DNA of 41,163 bases from Gemmatimonadota bacterium (GCA_003220935.1 QHTT01000086.1:1-41163); one strand, 5' to 3'; positions 18,800 through 26,879 are shown, counted from the first letter of the stretch. Notes: generated by a model not told the origin, from the letters alone. Numbers and translations are program-made.

Positions 18800-20566
18800 G
18801 TGGAGCAACTCCTCGTCCTGAAGGATCTCGCCGTGATCTTCGCGGTGTCGCTGCTCGTCATCCTGGTGTTTCACCAGGTCAAGCTCCCTGCCCTCCCTGG
18901 CTTCATTGTGGCCGGCGTGCTACTCGGCCCGAACGCCCTGGGCCTCGTTTCCGACGTGCATCGCGTGGAAGGCCTCGCCGAAGTGGGTGTCGTGCTGCTG
19001 CTCTTCACTATCGGCATCGAGTTCTCGCTCAACCGGCTCCGGGAGATGGGCCGGCAGGTCCTAGTGGGCGGGGGACTGCAAGTGGGACTGACGGTCGCGG
19101 TCGCCGCCCTGGTGGCCGCCGCACTCGGCCTGCCTTGGCAGGTCGCGCTCTTCCTAGGATGCCTCATCGCCCTCTCGAGTACCGCCCTCGTGCTGAAGGG
19201 GCTTACCGACAAGGGCGAAATCGATGCCCCGCACGGCCGCCTGGCCACCGGCGTGCTGATCTTCCAGGACTTATGCGTCGTCCCGATCATGCTGGCGCTG
19301 CCGTTTCTCGCCGGTCGGGCGACGGGCGGCGCCGCCCAGCTCGCTTTGGCCCTGGGGAAGGCGGCCCTGATCGTGGTCGGCGTCACCATTCTCGCACGCA
19401 CCATCGTGCCCCGCCTGCTCGCCGAGATTCTGAAAACGCGCAGCCGGGAGCTTTTCCTGATCGCGATCATCCTACTGGGCACCCTGACGGCGCTCGGCAC
19501 CGCGGAAGCCGGCGCCTCCCTCGCGCTCGGCGCCTTCCTGGCGGGGCTCGTGATCTCGGAGTCCGACTACGGTCACCAGGCCCTGGCCGAACTGCTACCG
19601 TTCCGGGATGTGTTCATCTCGCTGTTCTTCGTGGCAGTCGGCATGCTTGTGCAGGTCCACTTCATCCGCGAGCACCCCGTTTGGACGCTGGGCGGAGTGC
19701 TCCTGGTGCTGGGCGGCAAGACTGTGGTCGCGGCAGTCGGTCCGGCCCTGCTCGGCTACGCGGGACGGGTTGCGCTGCTCGCCGGGTTGGCGATCTCGCA
19801 GGTCGGCGAGTTTTCCTTCGTCCTCGCGCGGGAAGGCCGCGGCATGACGCTGCTGTCAGAGAGCGCCTACCAGACCTTCCTCGCGGTAGCCGTATCCACC
19901 ATGCTCCTGACGCCGTTCCTGCTGCAGGGCGGCCCCGCACTGATCGACGGGTTGGAGCGACTGGTACCACTCGACCGGCTGCTGCCGGGGCTCCGTCCCT
20001 CCGCGCTGACCGCTGGCGAGCAGCCGTTCACTGACCATGTCATCGTGGCCGGCTACGGGTTGAACGGGCGGAACCTCACCGCGGCACTGCGGTCGATCGA
20101 CGCGCCCTATCTCATCGTGGAGCTCAACGCGCAGACCGTGCGTCAGGCGCGGTCTCGCGGCGAGCCCGCGTTCTACGGCGACGCGACGCGCGAGGAGATC
20201 CTCCGCGCCCTGGGAATCGACCGGGCCCGCATGCTCGTGGCAGCGATATCCGACCCCGCGGCGACCCGGCGTATGGTGCGGGTCGCGCGCGGGCTCAATC
20301 CTGGTGTCCACATCATCGCGCGCACGCGCTATGTAGTCGAGATCCCCGAGCTCATTCGCCTCGGGGCGAACGACGTCATCCCTGAGGAATTCGAGACGTC
20401 GATCGAGATCTTCGCGCGAGTGCTCGCCTACTACGGGGTCGGGCGCGCCGACATCGATCGCCTCGTCGAGCAAATCCGGGCCTCCCATTACGAGGCACTC
20501 CGCACCAGCGCCGCAGCCGGAGAGCACTTGCGCCTGGGTATGGTCGGCCGGATCCCGCGTGGCTGA
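18800..20566 (+). CDS. KefB/KefC-type monovalent cation:proton antiporter (CPA2) with TrkA-N domain
   Basis: 588 residues from a GTG start. Residues 5-375 or so form a multi-spanning Na+/H+ exchanger domain with the CPA2 landmarks LLLFTIGIEFSLNRL, ALSSTALVLKGLTDKGE and LIFQDLCVVP. A Rossmann-fold RCK (TrkA-N) domain follows, with the nucleotide-binding motif AGYGLNG about 416-422. It should exchange K+ or Na+ for H+ at the inner membrane, gated by a nucleotide or other ligand. The chain stops soon after the RCK domain; a C-terminal TrkA-C domain, present in many relatives, is missing. A hairpin begins one base after the stop. Confidence 0.9.
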   Translation: MEQLLVLKDLAVIFAVSLLVILVFHQVKLPALPGFIVAGVLLGPNALGLVSDVHRVEGLAEVGVVLLLFTIGIEFSLNRLREMGRQVLVGGGLQVGLTVAVAALVAAALGLPWQVALFLGCLIALSSTALVLKGLTDKGEIDAPHGRLATGVLIFQDLCVVPIMLALPFLAGRATGGAAQLALALGKAALIVVGVTILARTIVPRLLAEILKTRSRELFLIAIILLGTLTALGTAEAGASLALGAFLAGLVISESDYGHQALAELLPFRDVFISLFFVAVGMLVQVHFIREHPVWTLGGVLLVLGGKTVVAAVGPALLGYAGRVALLAGLAISQVGEFSFVLAREGRGMTLLSESAYQTFLAVAVSTMLLTPFLLQGGPALIDGLERLVPLDRLLPGLRPSALTAGEQPFTDHVIVAGYGLNGRNLTAALRSIDAPYLIVELNAQTVRQARSRGEPAFYGDATREEILRALGIDRARMLVAAISDPAATRRMVRVARGLNPGVHIIARTRYVVEIPELIRLGANDVIPEEFETSIEIFARVLAYYGVGRADIDRLVEQIRASHYEALRTSAAAGEHLRLGMVGRIPRG

Positions 20567-20598
20567 GCTCGGACGGGTTCGAATCGTGGCTGCCGAGC
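20567..20598 (+). terminator. Hairpin directly after antiporter stop codon
   Basis: GCTCGG (20567-20572) pairs with CCGAGC (20593-20598) around a 20-nt loop that holds a TTCGAA core. No T run follows. The position right after the stop suggests a weak or factor-dependent terminator. Confidence 0.3.
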
Positions 20599-20648
20599 AA
20601 CACAAGTGTGGCCGCAGTCCTCCGTTTCTGGCACGTGCACACTAGCCA

Positions 20649-20664
20649 TGTGACTCATGTCACC
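20649..20664. promoter_or_regulatory. CRP/FNR-like palindrome
   Basis: TGTGA-N6-TCACC matches the CRP consensus TGTGA-N6-TCACA in 9 of 10 defined positions. It lies 234 nt upstream of holB, far for direct control, with no other start between. It could be chance; no CRP-family regulator is encoded in this window. Confidence 0.3.
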
Positions 20665-20886
20665 AGACACGGACGCCCCGCCCCTGGCCTAGAGCCGCGC
20701 CCGCGCCCGAACAGGTACCGAAAATGTAGGAAAACCGGGCACTTTCTAGCGAGTGTGCGCTCACTTCTCCTCTTAACCTATTGCAGCAAACGTCATTAGA
20801 CTAGCACAAGCCCCCGGCAAGAACAGTAAGTCGCAGCGTCGCAACAGGTTCCAAACTGGCCTCAACACCTGACAACCGACCGGGTC

Positions 20887-20894
20887 TACATTTC
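20887..20894 (+). promoter_or_regulatory. TAnnTTT-type promoter box close to holB start
   Basis: TACATTTC ends 3 nt before the ATG of holB, and there is no Shine-Dalgarno in the few bases between. If it works as a -10/-7 element, the transcript would be leaderless or nearly so. Similar boxes lie just ahead of several other first genes here. Confidence 0.35.
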
Positions 20895-20897
20895 CGC

Positions 20898-21968
20898 ATG
20901 TCCATCCCCGTCCTATACGGACACGAGGGGATCCGCAGCCGGCTGGTAGGCGTTATCGCCTCCGGCCGGTTGCCGCAAGCGCTCCTCTTGGAGGGGCCCC
21001 GCGGGGTCGGAAAACAGCGCCTGGCTCTCTGGCTGGCGCAGGCCTTGATGTGTGAAAACCCGGGAAAAGGCCGGGGATCGGGGAAGGGCGAACCGTGTGG
21101 GCAGTGTCAGCACTGCAAACTGGTCCTGAACCTCTCACACCCGGACGTCCATTGGTTCGTACCGGTCGAGCTCTCGAAGAAGGGGGCCGACGCCGACAAG
21201 CAGCTTGATCTGGTGGCGGAGGCTCTGGCTGAGGAAATGGCGGCCCGCCGCGAGCGGCCGCTATATGAGCCTCCGTCAGGGCTGGCCAGCCACGGGATCG
21301 CCTCGGTGCGGCTGGTGCTTCGGCGCCTCGCGCTCACGCCCGCCCTCGGGCACCGCAAGGTGTTCGTCATCGGCGACGCCGAGCGTCTGGTGCCGCAGAC
21401 CGGGGCAGAGGCGGCGGCCAACGCGTTGCTGAAGGCGCTCGAGGAGCCACCGGCGGACACGGTGTTTGTGCTCACGAGCTCTGATCCGAATGCGCTACTC
21501 CCGACCATCCAGTCTCGCGTAGTGCGCATCCGGGTGGCACGAAATGCCGACAGCATAGTGGCAGTGTTTGCACAGCGTGTGCTGGGTGTGAGGTCTCAAC
21601 GCGAGCTAGCACAACTAGTTACGCTAGCAGACGGGTGCATCGGCAAGCTCCTTGCGTCAGGGGAGGGGGGTCGAGGATCGGCAGAGGCGGCGGAGGCGTT
21701 CCGCGCCGCAGTGGCTCAGGGTGCGGTGCAGCGGTTCGCCTTCGCGCTCAGCCAACAGCCGTTCCAGGCCCGGGGCGGCTTCACGGAGATGCTCGACGGG
21801 CTGCTCGAGCAGCTGCGACAGCAGGCGCGGCAGGGGGGGAGCGGCGAGACCGCGAAGGTGGTGGAGGCGATCGCCTCGGTGCTCGAGGCGCGGGAGCTGG
21901 CCCAAGGCAACGTGAATCCACAGCTGGTGGCGGCCGTACTGGCGGATCAGTTGGCGGGGCTGAGATGA
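20898..21968 (+). CDS. holB: DNA polymerase III delta' subunit (clamp loader)
   Basis: 356 residues of AAA+ clamp-loader type. The P-loop GPRGVGK is at 33-39. A zinc module has four Cys (about C52, C67, C70, C73; CGQCQHCK). [19 protein letters not shown] and the sensor-1 region with IQSRVVRIR are the signature of delta'/DnaX proteins. As a delta' subunit it helps open and load the beta sliding clamp at the replication fork. The P-loop is intact, unlike that of E. coli HolB. The stop overlaps the moaC start (ATGA at 21965-21968), so the two are translationally coupled although functionally unrelated. Confidence 0.92.
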   Translation: MSIPVLYGHEGIRSRLVGVIASGRLPQALLLEGPRGVGKQRLALWLAQALMCENPGKGRGSGKGEPCGQCQHCKLVLNLSHPDVHWFVPVELSKKGADADKQLDLVAEALAEEMAARRERPLYEPPSGLASHGIASVRLVLRRLALTPALGHRKVFVIGDAERLVPQTGAEAAANALLKALEEPPADTVFVLTSSDPNALLPTIQSRVVRIRVARNADSIVAVFAQRVLGVRSQRELAQLVTLADGCIGKLLASGEGGRGSAEAAEAFRAAVAQGAVQRFAFALSQQPFQARGGFTEMLDGLLEQLRQQARQGGSGETAKVVEAIASVLEARELAQGNVNPQLVAAVLADQLAGLR

Positions 21969-22447
21969 AGCTCTCGCATGTCGATGCCGCAGGCCGGGCG
22001 CGCATGGTGGACGTCGCGGACAAGCCGATCACCGTCCGCGCCGCGGTGGCAGAGGGAAGCATCCGGATGTCGGCCGAGGCTTACCGGCTTGTGGCCGACC
22101 AGGCGGTCGCCAAGGGCGACGTGCTAGCGGTGAGCGAGGTGGCCGGGACGCTCGCGGCGAAGCGCACCGGAGAGTTGATCCCGCTGTGCCACCCGCTCGG
22201 CCTGGATCACGTCGCGGTAGACGCGAGCCTAGACGAGACGCTCCCCGGCGTGCGGGTGCGGGCCTCCGCCCGGGCCGTAGGGCGCACCGGGGTGGAGATG
22301 GAAGCTCTGACGGCGGTGTCGGTTGCGTTGCTGACCGTCTACGACATGGTCAAGGCGGTGGACCGAGGGATGGAGATCGAGGGCGTGCGGCTGCTCGAGA
22401 AGACGGGTGGGACGCACGGCGACTGGCGGCGGGCCGCCAGGGATTGA
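21965..22447 (+). CDS. moaC: Cyclic pyranopterin monophosphate synthase
   Basis: 160 residues, the normal length for MoaC. It converts the product of MoaA (3',8-cyclo-7,8-dihydro-GTP) into cyclic pyranopterin monophosphate in molybdenum cofactor synthesis. Signature segments are all present: [47 protein letters not shown] and LLEKTGG near the end. The chosen ATG at 21965 overlaps the holB stop; an in-frame extension upstream lies inside holB and is not needed. No other moa gene is nearby, so the pathway must be completed elsewhere. Confidence 0.95.
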   Translation: MKLSHVDAAGRARMVDVADKPITVRAAVAEGSIRMSAEAYRLVADQAVAKGDVLAVSEVAGTLAAKRTGELIPLCHPLGLDHVAVDASLDETLPGVRVRASARAVGRTGVEMEALTAVSVALLTVYDMVKAVDRGMEIEGVRLLEKTGGTHGDWRRAARD

Positions 22448-22503
22448 CGGGGAATTGATGGCGCGGCGCCAGCGTGGGCCGCACGGACTTACCTGAGAGG
22501 GCT

Positions 22504-23166
22504 ATGCACACGAAGACTCAGAAGTTGATGCTGCAGGGGAGTCTCATCCTCCTCAGCGCCCTGGTGGTGAGCAGCATTGGCGGTTGGGCGCGACGCGCCA
22601 CGGCGGACGACCAGCCGGCGGCGGTAGCGGCTCCTGAGGCGCCGGGCGACCTCCACTCGCTCGAGCAGTCTCTCGAGGCGACGCGGGGGGAGCTCGCGGT
22701 GGCACGGCTCCAGTTGGAACGCGCCAACGCGATCATCGACTATTCGACTACTTATCACATCGCTGCCGATCTGACGGCCGCGATTTACGACATCGCCCTG
22801 GCCGAGGGGGTCGATCCGGCCCTCGCCTTCCGTTTGGTCAAGACGGAGTCGAACTTCACTGCGAAGGCGAAGAGCAAGGTCGGCGCTATCGGGTACACCC
22901 AGGTGCTGCCGAGCACCGCTCGGCTGTACGAGCCCGGGCTCACGATGCAGCAGCTGTACGACCGAAACACGAACCTCCGCCTCGGGTTCCGCTACCTGCG
23001 CGACCTGTTGGAGCGCTATGAGGGCACGCCGGAGGCGAAGCTGCGCCTGGCGCTGCTTGCTTACAACCGCGGTCCGAGCAAGGTGCAGGAACTGCTGGAC
23101 GCGGGGCGGGATCCGCAGAACGGGTATGCGACGCACATTATGAAAGGCTACAGGCGGAAAAGCTAA
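22504..23166 (+). CDS. Membrane-anchored lytic transglycosylase (SLT domain)
   Basis: 220 residues. An N-terminal hydrophobic anchor (about 9-27) is followed by a short coiled-coil segment (about 50-80) and an SLT domain of the Slt70/MltC superfamily. The catalytic Glu is E115 in VKTESNF, followed by GAIGYTQVLPSTA and LLAYNRGP, the usual substrate-groove motifs. It should cleave peptidoglycan glycan strands to 1,6-anhydro-muropeptides from the periplasmic face. The ATG at 22504 is preceded by GAGAGGG; a GTG at 22474 would add ten residues with no benefit. It is convergent with the MltD-like gene, a second peptidoglycan lyase, across a repeat array. Confidence 0.9.
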   Translation: MHTKTQKLMLQGSLILLSALVVSSIGGWARRATADDQPAAVAAPEAPGDLHSLEQSLEATRGELAVARLQLERANAIIDYSTTYHIAADLTAAIYDIALAEGVDPALAFRLVKTESNFTAKAKSKVGAIGYTQVLPSTARLYEPGLTMQQLYDRNTNLRLGFRYLRDLLERYEGTPEAKLRLALLAYNRGPSKVQELLDAGRDPQNGYATHIMKGYRRKS

Positions 23167-23169
23167 AAA

Positions 23170-23296
23170 CGTAGCACAAAGGCGTCGCGCGAAAACGTTA
23201 CACAGATACGTAACACGAAGGCGTAGGGTCGAGTGGCCCTACGCCTTTGTGCTACGTCTTTGTGTTACGTCTTTGTGCTACGCCTCTGTGCTACGC
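23170..23296. repeat. Array of 13-bp units inverted about a central hairpin
   Basis: Four 13-bp units close to CTTTGTGCTACGT run from 23245 to 23296. Four more diverged units in the opposite orientation (CGTAGCACAAAGG, then weaker copies) run from 23170 to 23221. The array fills almost all of the 132-bp gap between two convergent stop codons, starting 4 nt after one and ending 3 nt before the other. It looks like an expanded terminator or a protein-binding array. Confidence 0.8.
23209..23256. terminator. Bidirectional 20-bp hairpin at the array centre
   Basis: Bases 23209-23228 pair with 23237-23256 at 18 of 20 positions around an 8-nt loop (TCGAGTGG). It serves two convergent genes, so bidirectional termination is likely even without a clean T run. 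Confidence 0.6.
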
Positions 23297-23298
23297 CT

Positions 23299-24972
23299 CT
23301 ATTTCTGCGGGATTCTTATGATGTCCCCCGCCCGGATGACCGACGCGAGCGTCAAGCCGTTGTAGTTCAGCAGCGCCGCGAGCGCCACACCGTAGCGGCG
23401 CGCGATCTCACTCGCGGTCTCCCCCGGCCGGACGCGATGGCTGCCCGTGCTCGCTTCGGTCCGGCTGACGCGCCGGTAGCGGGGCTCGGGGGGCGTGGAC
23501 CAGGCTCCGGCGGGCACGATCCGCCCGCTCATGGGGACGATGATCCGCTGGCCGACGCGCAGCGCGTGCGTCCTGATGTGCGGGTTCGCGCCCTCGATCA
23601 TCGCGACGCTCACGCGATACCGCTTGGCAATCTCCGACAACGTCTGACCGCGCGCGACATAGTGATCCACGAACGTGATCCGGTCCGTCACCGGGAGGCT
23701 GTCGTAGCGCTCGGCGACGACCGTCCCGCGACCGCGCGGCACGCGCACCACGACGCCGCGTCCCGGCGGCGTGATCCCGCGGACGAACTGCGAGTTCAGC
23801 TCGAGGATCGTCGCGACGCTCGTATCCGCGAGCCGTGCGATCACGTCCAGGCCGGTCGCGTCGGGAATCGTGACCTCGTCGAACTCGAGCCGCGGCAGCG
23901 GTTTCACCTCGTCGAACCCGTAGCGCTGCGGCTGCTTGGCGATCAGCGACGCGGCGATCAGCTTGGGCACGTAGTCGCGCGTCTCGCGGCGCAGATACCT
24001 GCGGTCGGCGAGCTGGAAGAAGGTGAGGTCGCTCACCGAGTCGGGGTCGCCGCCGCTCCCGCCGCGGCCGCCCCCCCCGGGCAGGCGACCGATGCCGCGC
24101 TCGATGCGGCCCACGCCCGCGTTGTAGGCGGCCGCCGCCAGGTAGACGCTCCCCAGCCGCTCCCGCAGGTCCGCGAGGTAGTTCACAGCCGCCTCGGTCG
24201 CCTTGAAGGGATCGCGCCGTTCGTCCACCCACGGGTCCACCGTGAGGCCGTACAGCCGGGCTGTGCTCGCCATGAACTGCCACATCCCCACCGCCTTGGC
24301 CCGGCTCACCGCCGTGTTCGAGAACCCGCTCTCGATCAGCGACAGGTAGACCAGATCCTCGGGCAGCCGCTTCGCCCGCAGCCGGTCGCGGATCATGCCC
24401 TCGTAGCGCCCCAGCCGGGCCAGCCAGATCTCGAAGCGGTCGCGCGAGTCCACCTGGAAGAACTCGAGGTACTCGAGCACCCGCCGGTTGGTGGCGAAGC
24501 TCGAGACGTCGATGTCGAAGGTGGGCTCGGGCGAGGGCGCCGCGCCGATCGCGGCTTTGCCCTCGGCGCCGAACAGCCGTACCGCCTCCCGCTCGACCTC
24601 TTCTCCCTTGACGGCGGGCGCCGCGGTCGAGTCCCGGCGGGCCCGCACGCTGTCGGGGCGCGGTGCCGTGCGATGCAGGCTGTCGAGCACCTGCTGGTCG
24701 GCCGCCGAATCCTGCGCGACCCGCGCGATCGCCGCGCCAAGCGAGTCCACGGTGCGCGCCGCGCCGCTGTCACGGACCACCGGCGCGACCGCGCCGGCGT
24801 GCGGCCCCTGCGCTCCCCCGCACGCCGCCAGCATGAGCGCCAGCAGCGCGCTCCCAACCCACCCTAAAGGGTGGGCTCGGCGAATCACTGTGCTGACGCA
24901 CAGTGCATTGCCGAGCCCACGCTTCAGCCGGGGAACAGGGAGCGCTGCGAGGCTCATTGCGAAGTGCCTCAT
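23299..24972 (-). CDS. mltD: MltD-like lytic transglycosylase with LysM repeats, predicted lipoprotein
   Basis: 557 residues. A lipobox, LMLAAC, lies near residue 50, so the mature protein should be a lipoprotein. A long Ala/Asp-rich linker precedes the SLT domain, with catalytic Glu about 214 in SLIESGF, then AVGMWQFMASTARLYGL and AAAYNAGVGR. Two LysM domains at the C-terminus (VARGQTLSEIAKRYRVS and VRPGETASEIARRYGV) bind peptidoglycan. The order SLT then LysM is that of MltD. The start is uncertain: ATG 24972 overlaps the upstream stop (ATGA), ATG 24957 has GAGG 9 nt before it, and GTG 24888 would give a tidy short signal. The palindrome at 24871-24920 lies inside the signal region. It is the last gene of a four-gene unit. 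Confidence 0.88.
   Translation of the reverse strand: MRHFAMSLAALPVPRLKRGLGNALCVSTVIRRAHPLGWVGSALLALMLAACGGAQGPHAGAVAPVVRDSGAARTVDSLGAAIARVAQDSAADQQVLDSLHRTAPRPDSVRARRDSTAAPAVKGEEVEREAVRLFGAEGKAAIGAAPSPEPTFDIDVSSFATNRRVLEYLEFFQVDSRDRFEIWLARLGRYEGMIRDRLRAKRLPEDLVYLSLIESGFSNTAVSRAKAVGMWQFMASTARLYGLTVDPWVDERRDPFKATEAAVNYLADLRERLGSVYLAAAAYNAGVGRIERGIGRLPGGGGRGGSGGDPDSVSDLTFFQLADRRYLRRETRDYVPKLIAASLIAKQPQRYGFDEVKPLPRLEFDEVTIPDATGLDVIARLADTSVATILELNSQFVRGITPPGRGVVVRVPRGRGTVVAERYDSLPVTDRITFVDHYVARGQTLSEIAKRYRVSVAMIEGANPHIRTHALRVGQRIIVPMSGRIVPAGAWSTPPEPRYRRVSRTEASTGSHRVRPGETASEIARRYGVALAALLNYNGLTLASVIRAGDIIRIPQK
24871..24920. repeat. REP/MITE-like palindrome inside the mltD signal region
   Basis: Bases 24871-24893 and 24898-24920 are inverted copies: 11 bp (GTGGGCTCGGC / GCCGAGCCCAC), a short imperfect part, then 8 bp (CACTGTGC / GCACAGTG) and a TGAC loop. 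A smaller palindrome, ACCCACCCTAAAGGGTGGGC, overlaps its left side. It is read through in frame as part of the signal-peptide N-region. Confidence 0.75.
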
Positions 24973-25397
24973 CGGGTTGCGAAGAAATTCCCTAGAATGC
25001 GGTTCGTCGCGTTCAACACTGCAAGAGCCGCGCCCCGGGGCGCGTCGGTCTCGGTCAGGTACGCCCCCACCAACCGCGAGCCGCGCGTGTCCTGCCGCAC
25101 CGAGAGCGAGACGATGATGACCGTGGCATCGAACGCTCGCACGGCCTTCACGCCGAGGAGCTCGAAACCCAGCTTCGGCTGGACCACCCGCTCGAGCGCG
25201 CGCACGGTAGCCGCTGCGCCGCACCGCAGCTCCCCGGCTTGGGAGATGATCCCCTCGGACTCCCCGAGGAACTCCCGTCCATCGGACGACGTCAACACCA
25301 CCTTCGCGCGGCAACGCCCGCTCGCCAGGCGCTGAAACTCGAAGTCTTTGAAGCGCAGCCGCTCGCTGCCCGGCTCTCCTCTGATCGGCGCTGCCAC
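24969..25397 (-). CDS. Uncharacterised 142-residue protein upstream of mltD
   Basis: 142 residues from a GTG with GAGAGGG just upstream. I cannot assign a family with confidence. The pattern, two strand-rich halves each ending in an alanine-rich helix (CGAAATVRALERV and APRGAALAVLNATNRIL), is reminiscent of the regulatory domain at the end of 2-isopropylmalate synthase, but no catalytic domain is attached and this is only a visual impression. No signal peptide is seen, so it is probably cytoplasmic. Its stop overlaps the mltD start (ATGA), and the upstream gene ends 9 nt before it, so it is firmly inside the unit. Confidence 0.7.
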   Translation of the reverse strand: MAAPIRGEPGSERLRFKDFEFQRLASGRCRAKVVLTSSDGREFLGESEGIISQAGELRCGAAATVRALERVVQPKLGFELLGVKAVRAFDATVIIVSLSVRQDTRGSRLVGAYLTETDAPRGAALAVLNATNRILGNFFATR

Positions 25398-25406
25398 GGA
25401 GCCCTC

Positions 25407-25655
25407 TCAGTCGAACCGGACTTCGATTTGCTGTCGCGTCGACGCGTCCTGCGGCGACTCCACCACGTCCACCTCCAGCTGCGGTTTTCCCTGCGCGTCC
25501 CGCTCCGCCGACACCACCAGGATGAGCCCGCTCTGCAGCTCCACCTTGAGCTGACGCAGGTCGGAGCGAACGGTGACGTCCCGCACCGACTCCCCCTTGA
25601 GCCGCGCGACCGCGCCCACGATGCGGCGCAGGGCTTGCACCCCGAGCGAGCTCAC
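25407..25655 (-). CDS. Uncharacterised 82-residue protein
   Basis: 82 residues from a GTG whose first bases overlap the upstream stop (GTGA), a sign of translational coupling. It is charged and strand-rich with no signal peptide and no Cys. The composition (VRSDLRQLKVELQSGLILVVSAER) suggests a small soluble alpha/beta domain. I do not recognise a family. It is transcribed with its neighbours as the second gene of the unit. Confidence 0.65.
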   Translation of the reverse strand: MSSLGVQALRRIVGAVARLKGESVRDVTVRSDLRQLKVELQSGLILVVSAERDAQGKPQLEVDVVESPQDASTRQQIEVRFD

Positions 25656-25894
25656 GCCAGCCGCTCAGCCAGCAGCTGCGACAGGGCGGTGTCGGGGATC
25701 CGTTCCGCCTGGATGAACAGCGACGACTTCGAGGTGGCCTCGAGCGGGTACAGCGTCCAAAACGATCGCCGCGGGCGCTCGGAAACGGTGCGGAACGACA
25801 GCACCAACTGCCATGCCTCTGTGTTGGCCGGGCGCTCGGCGAGTGCGTCCACATGCCAAACTTGATCGCCCAAGGCGATCACTCTCCATGGCAT
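25652..25894 (-). CDS. Uncharacterised 80-residue protein, first gene of the mltD unit
   Basis: 80 residues, unrecognised. It starts WRVIALGDQVWHVDALAERP and is rich in Trp and charged residues, with no membrane segment. The ATG at 25894 is preceded by GAGGTGATCC, an unusually full match to the 3' end of 16S rRNA, so translation should be strong and the start is well supported. A good sigma-70-like promoter lies 30-58 nt upstream. It is followed by three coupled genes ending with mltD. Confidence 0.7.
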   Translation of the reverse strand: MPWRVIALGDQVWHVDALAERPANTEAWQLVLSFRTVSERPRRSFWTLYPLEATSKSSLFIQAERIPDTALSQLLAERLA

Positions 25895-25923
25895 GGATCA
25901 CCTCGTGGAACTTGGGGCCCGAC

Positions 25924-25952
25924 AATATGGACGTAACCTCAAGTCGGGTCAA
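25924..25952 (-). promoter_or_regulatory. Sigma-70-like promoter for the 25894-23299 unit
   Basis: On the minus strand, TTGACC (25952-25947) and CATATT (25929-25924) are separated by exactly 17 nt. Transcription would start near 25917 and give a leader of about 23 nt that holds the strong Shine-Dalgarno. This is the clearest promoter in the window. Confidence 0.65.
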
Positions 25953-25991
25953 TAGTTGAGGCGAGAAACCAAGCTGGGGGCTGCGGGGGGG

Positions 25992-26855
25992 TCAGTCGCC
26001 CCGAGTGGCCAAAGCCTTGAACCGCTTGGCCAGCTCCTTCGTGACGGGGCCGGGAACACCCGCGCCGATGACCCGGGCATCGAGCTTCGTGACGCCCACA
26101 ATCTCGGCTGCGGTGCCGGTGAAGAACACCTCGTCCGCCGTGTACAGGTCATAGCGGTTGAGCGGCACCTCCTCGATCCCGTACGTCGCCTCGCGCGCCA
26201 GCTCGATGACCGCATCGCGCGTGACGCCGCGCAGGATCCCGGCATAGGCGGGCGGCGTCTTGAGGGTGCCGTTCGTCACGGCGAACAGGTTCATTCCGGT
26301 CGCCTCGGCGACGTACCCCGACGCATCGAGCATGATCACCTCGTCCACGCCGGCCGCGATCCCTTCGACCTTGGCGAGGATGTGCGACAGGTAATTGAGC
26401 GACTTGATGCGGGGGGAGAGACTCTCCCGGTGGTTGATCGGCGTGGCGGCCGTCAGGCAGGTGAGGCCCTTCTCGTACCGGTCGGCTGGCCACAGCAAGA
26501 TCGAGTCGACGATCAGGATGATCGAGGGCTTGGCGCATTTCCGAGGATCGAGCCCCAAGTCACCGACCCCGCGCGTCACGACCAGCCGGATATAGGCATC
26601 CGCGAGCCCGCTCTTCGCGACGGCCTGTTCCACCAGCCGGCGCAGCTCGACCTTCGCCATCGGAACCTCGAGCCACACGCCCTTCGCCGAGTGATACAGG
26701 CGGTCGAGGTGCTTGTCCAGCCGGAACACGCGCCGGTCGTACACCCGGATCCCTTCGAACACCCCGTCGCCGTAGAGGAGCCCGTGGTCGAACACCGAGA
26801 CTTTGGCGTTCGCCTTGTCGTAGTACTGACCGTCGATCCAGATCGTGGGTGCCAT
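25992..26855 (-). CDS. ilvE: Branched-chain amino acid aminotransferase (class IV PLP enzyme)
   Basis: 287 residues, standard for this family. It transfers the amino group between glutamate and the 2-oxo acids of Leu, Ile and Val. Features: the N-terminal FDHGLLYGDGVFEGIRVY, the PLP lysine about K151 in RIKSLNYLSH, and the phosphate-binding EATGMNLF and GVTRDAVIELA segments. The longer open frame back to 27005 is not needed: the ATG at 26855 gives the canonical start MAPTIWIDG. D-alanine aminotransferase and aminodeoxychorismate lyase share the fold, but the FEGIRVY and SLNYLS motifs favour IlvE. It is probably transcribed alone from the palindromic region just upstream. Confidence 0.9.
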   Translation of the reverse strand: MAPTIWIDGQYYDKANAKVSVFDHGLLYGDGVFEGIRVYDRRVFRLDKHLDRLYHSAKGVWLEVPMAKVELRRLVEQAVAKSGLADAYIRLVVTRGVGDLGLDPRKCAKPSIILIVDSILLWPADRYEKGLTCLTAATPINHRESLSPRIKSLNYLSHILAKVEGIAAGVDEVIMLDASGYVAEATGMNLFAVTNGTLKTPPAYAGILRGVTRDAVIELAREATYGIEEVPLNRYDLYTADEVFFTGTAAEIVGVTKLDARVIGAGVPGPVTKELAKRFKALATRGD

Positions 26856-26863
26856 GGTCGCGG

Positions 26864-26879
26864 GGCGGAATATACCGCC
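26864..26879 (-). promoter_or_regulatory. Palindromic -10-like site just upstream of ilvE
   Basis: GGCGG-AATATA-CCGCC is a perfect 5-bp inverted repeat around an AT core. Read on the minus strand, the core TATATT could be a -10 hexamer lying 13 nt from the ATG, giving a very short leader. A protein bound to the palindrome would block it. No clear -35 is seen. Confidence 0.4.

Larger units (their letters stand above)
20599..20897. other. Intergenic region upstream of holB
   Basis: Together with the preceding hairpin this is a gene-free stretch of about 330 bases, less GC-rich than its surroundings from about 20710 on. I see a CRP-like palindrome at 20649-20664 and a promoter-like box at 20887-20894. 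No gene or RNA is recognised. Confidence 0.5.

Noticed and set aside
20574-20592. GGTTCGAATC resembling a tRNA T loop after the antiporter gene
   Set aside because: The flanking bases do not pair as a T stem, and no cloverleaf can be built.
24973-25854. N-terminal extension of the mltD frame to 851 residues
   Set aside because: The extra part overlaps three coupled minus-strand genes and is Arg/Gly-rich with no signal peptide, whereas a lipobox appears at the right place from the later starts.
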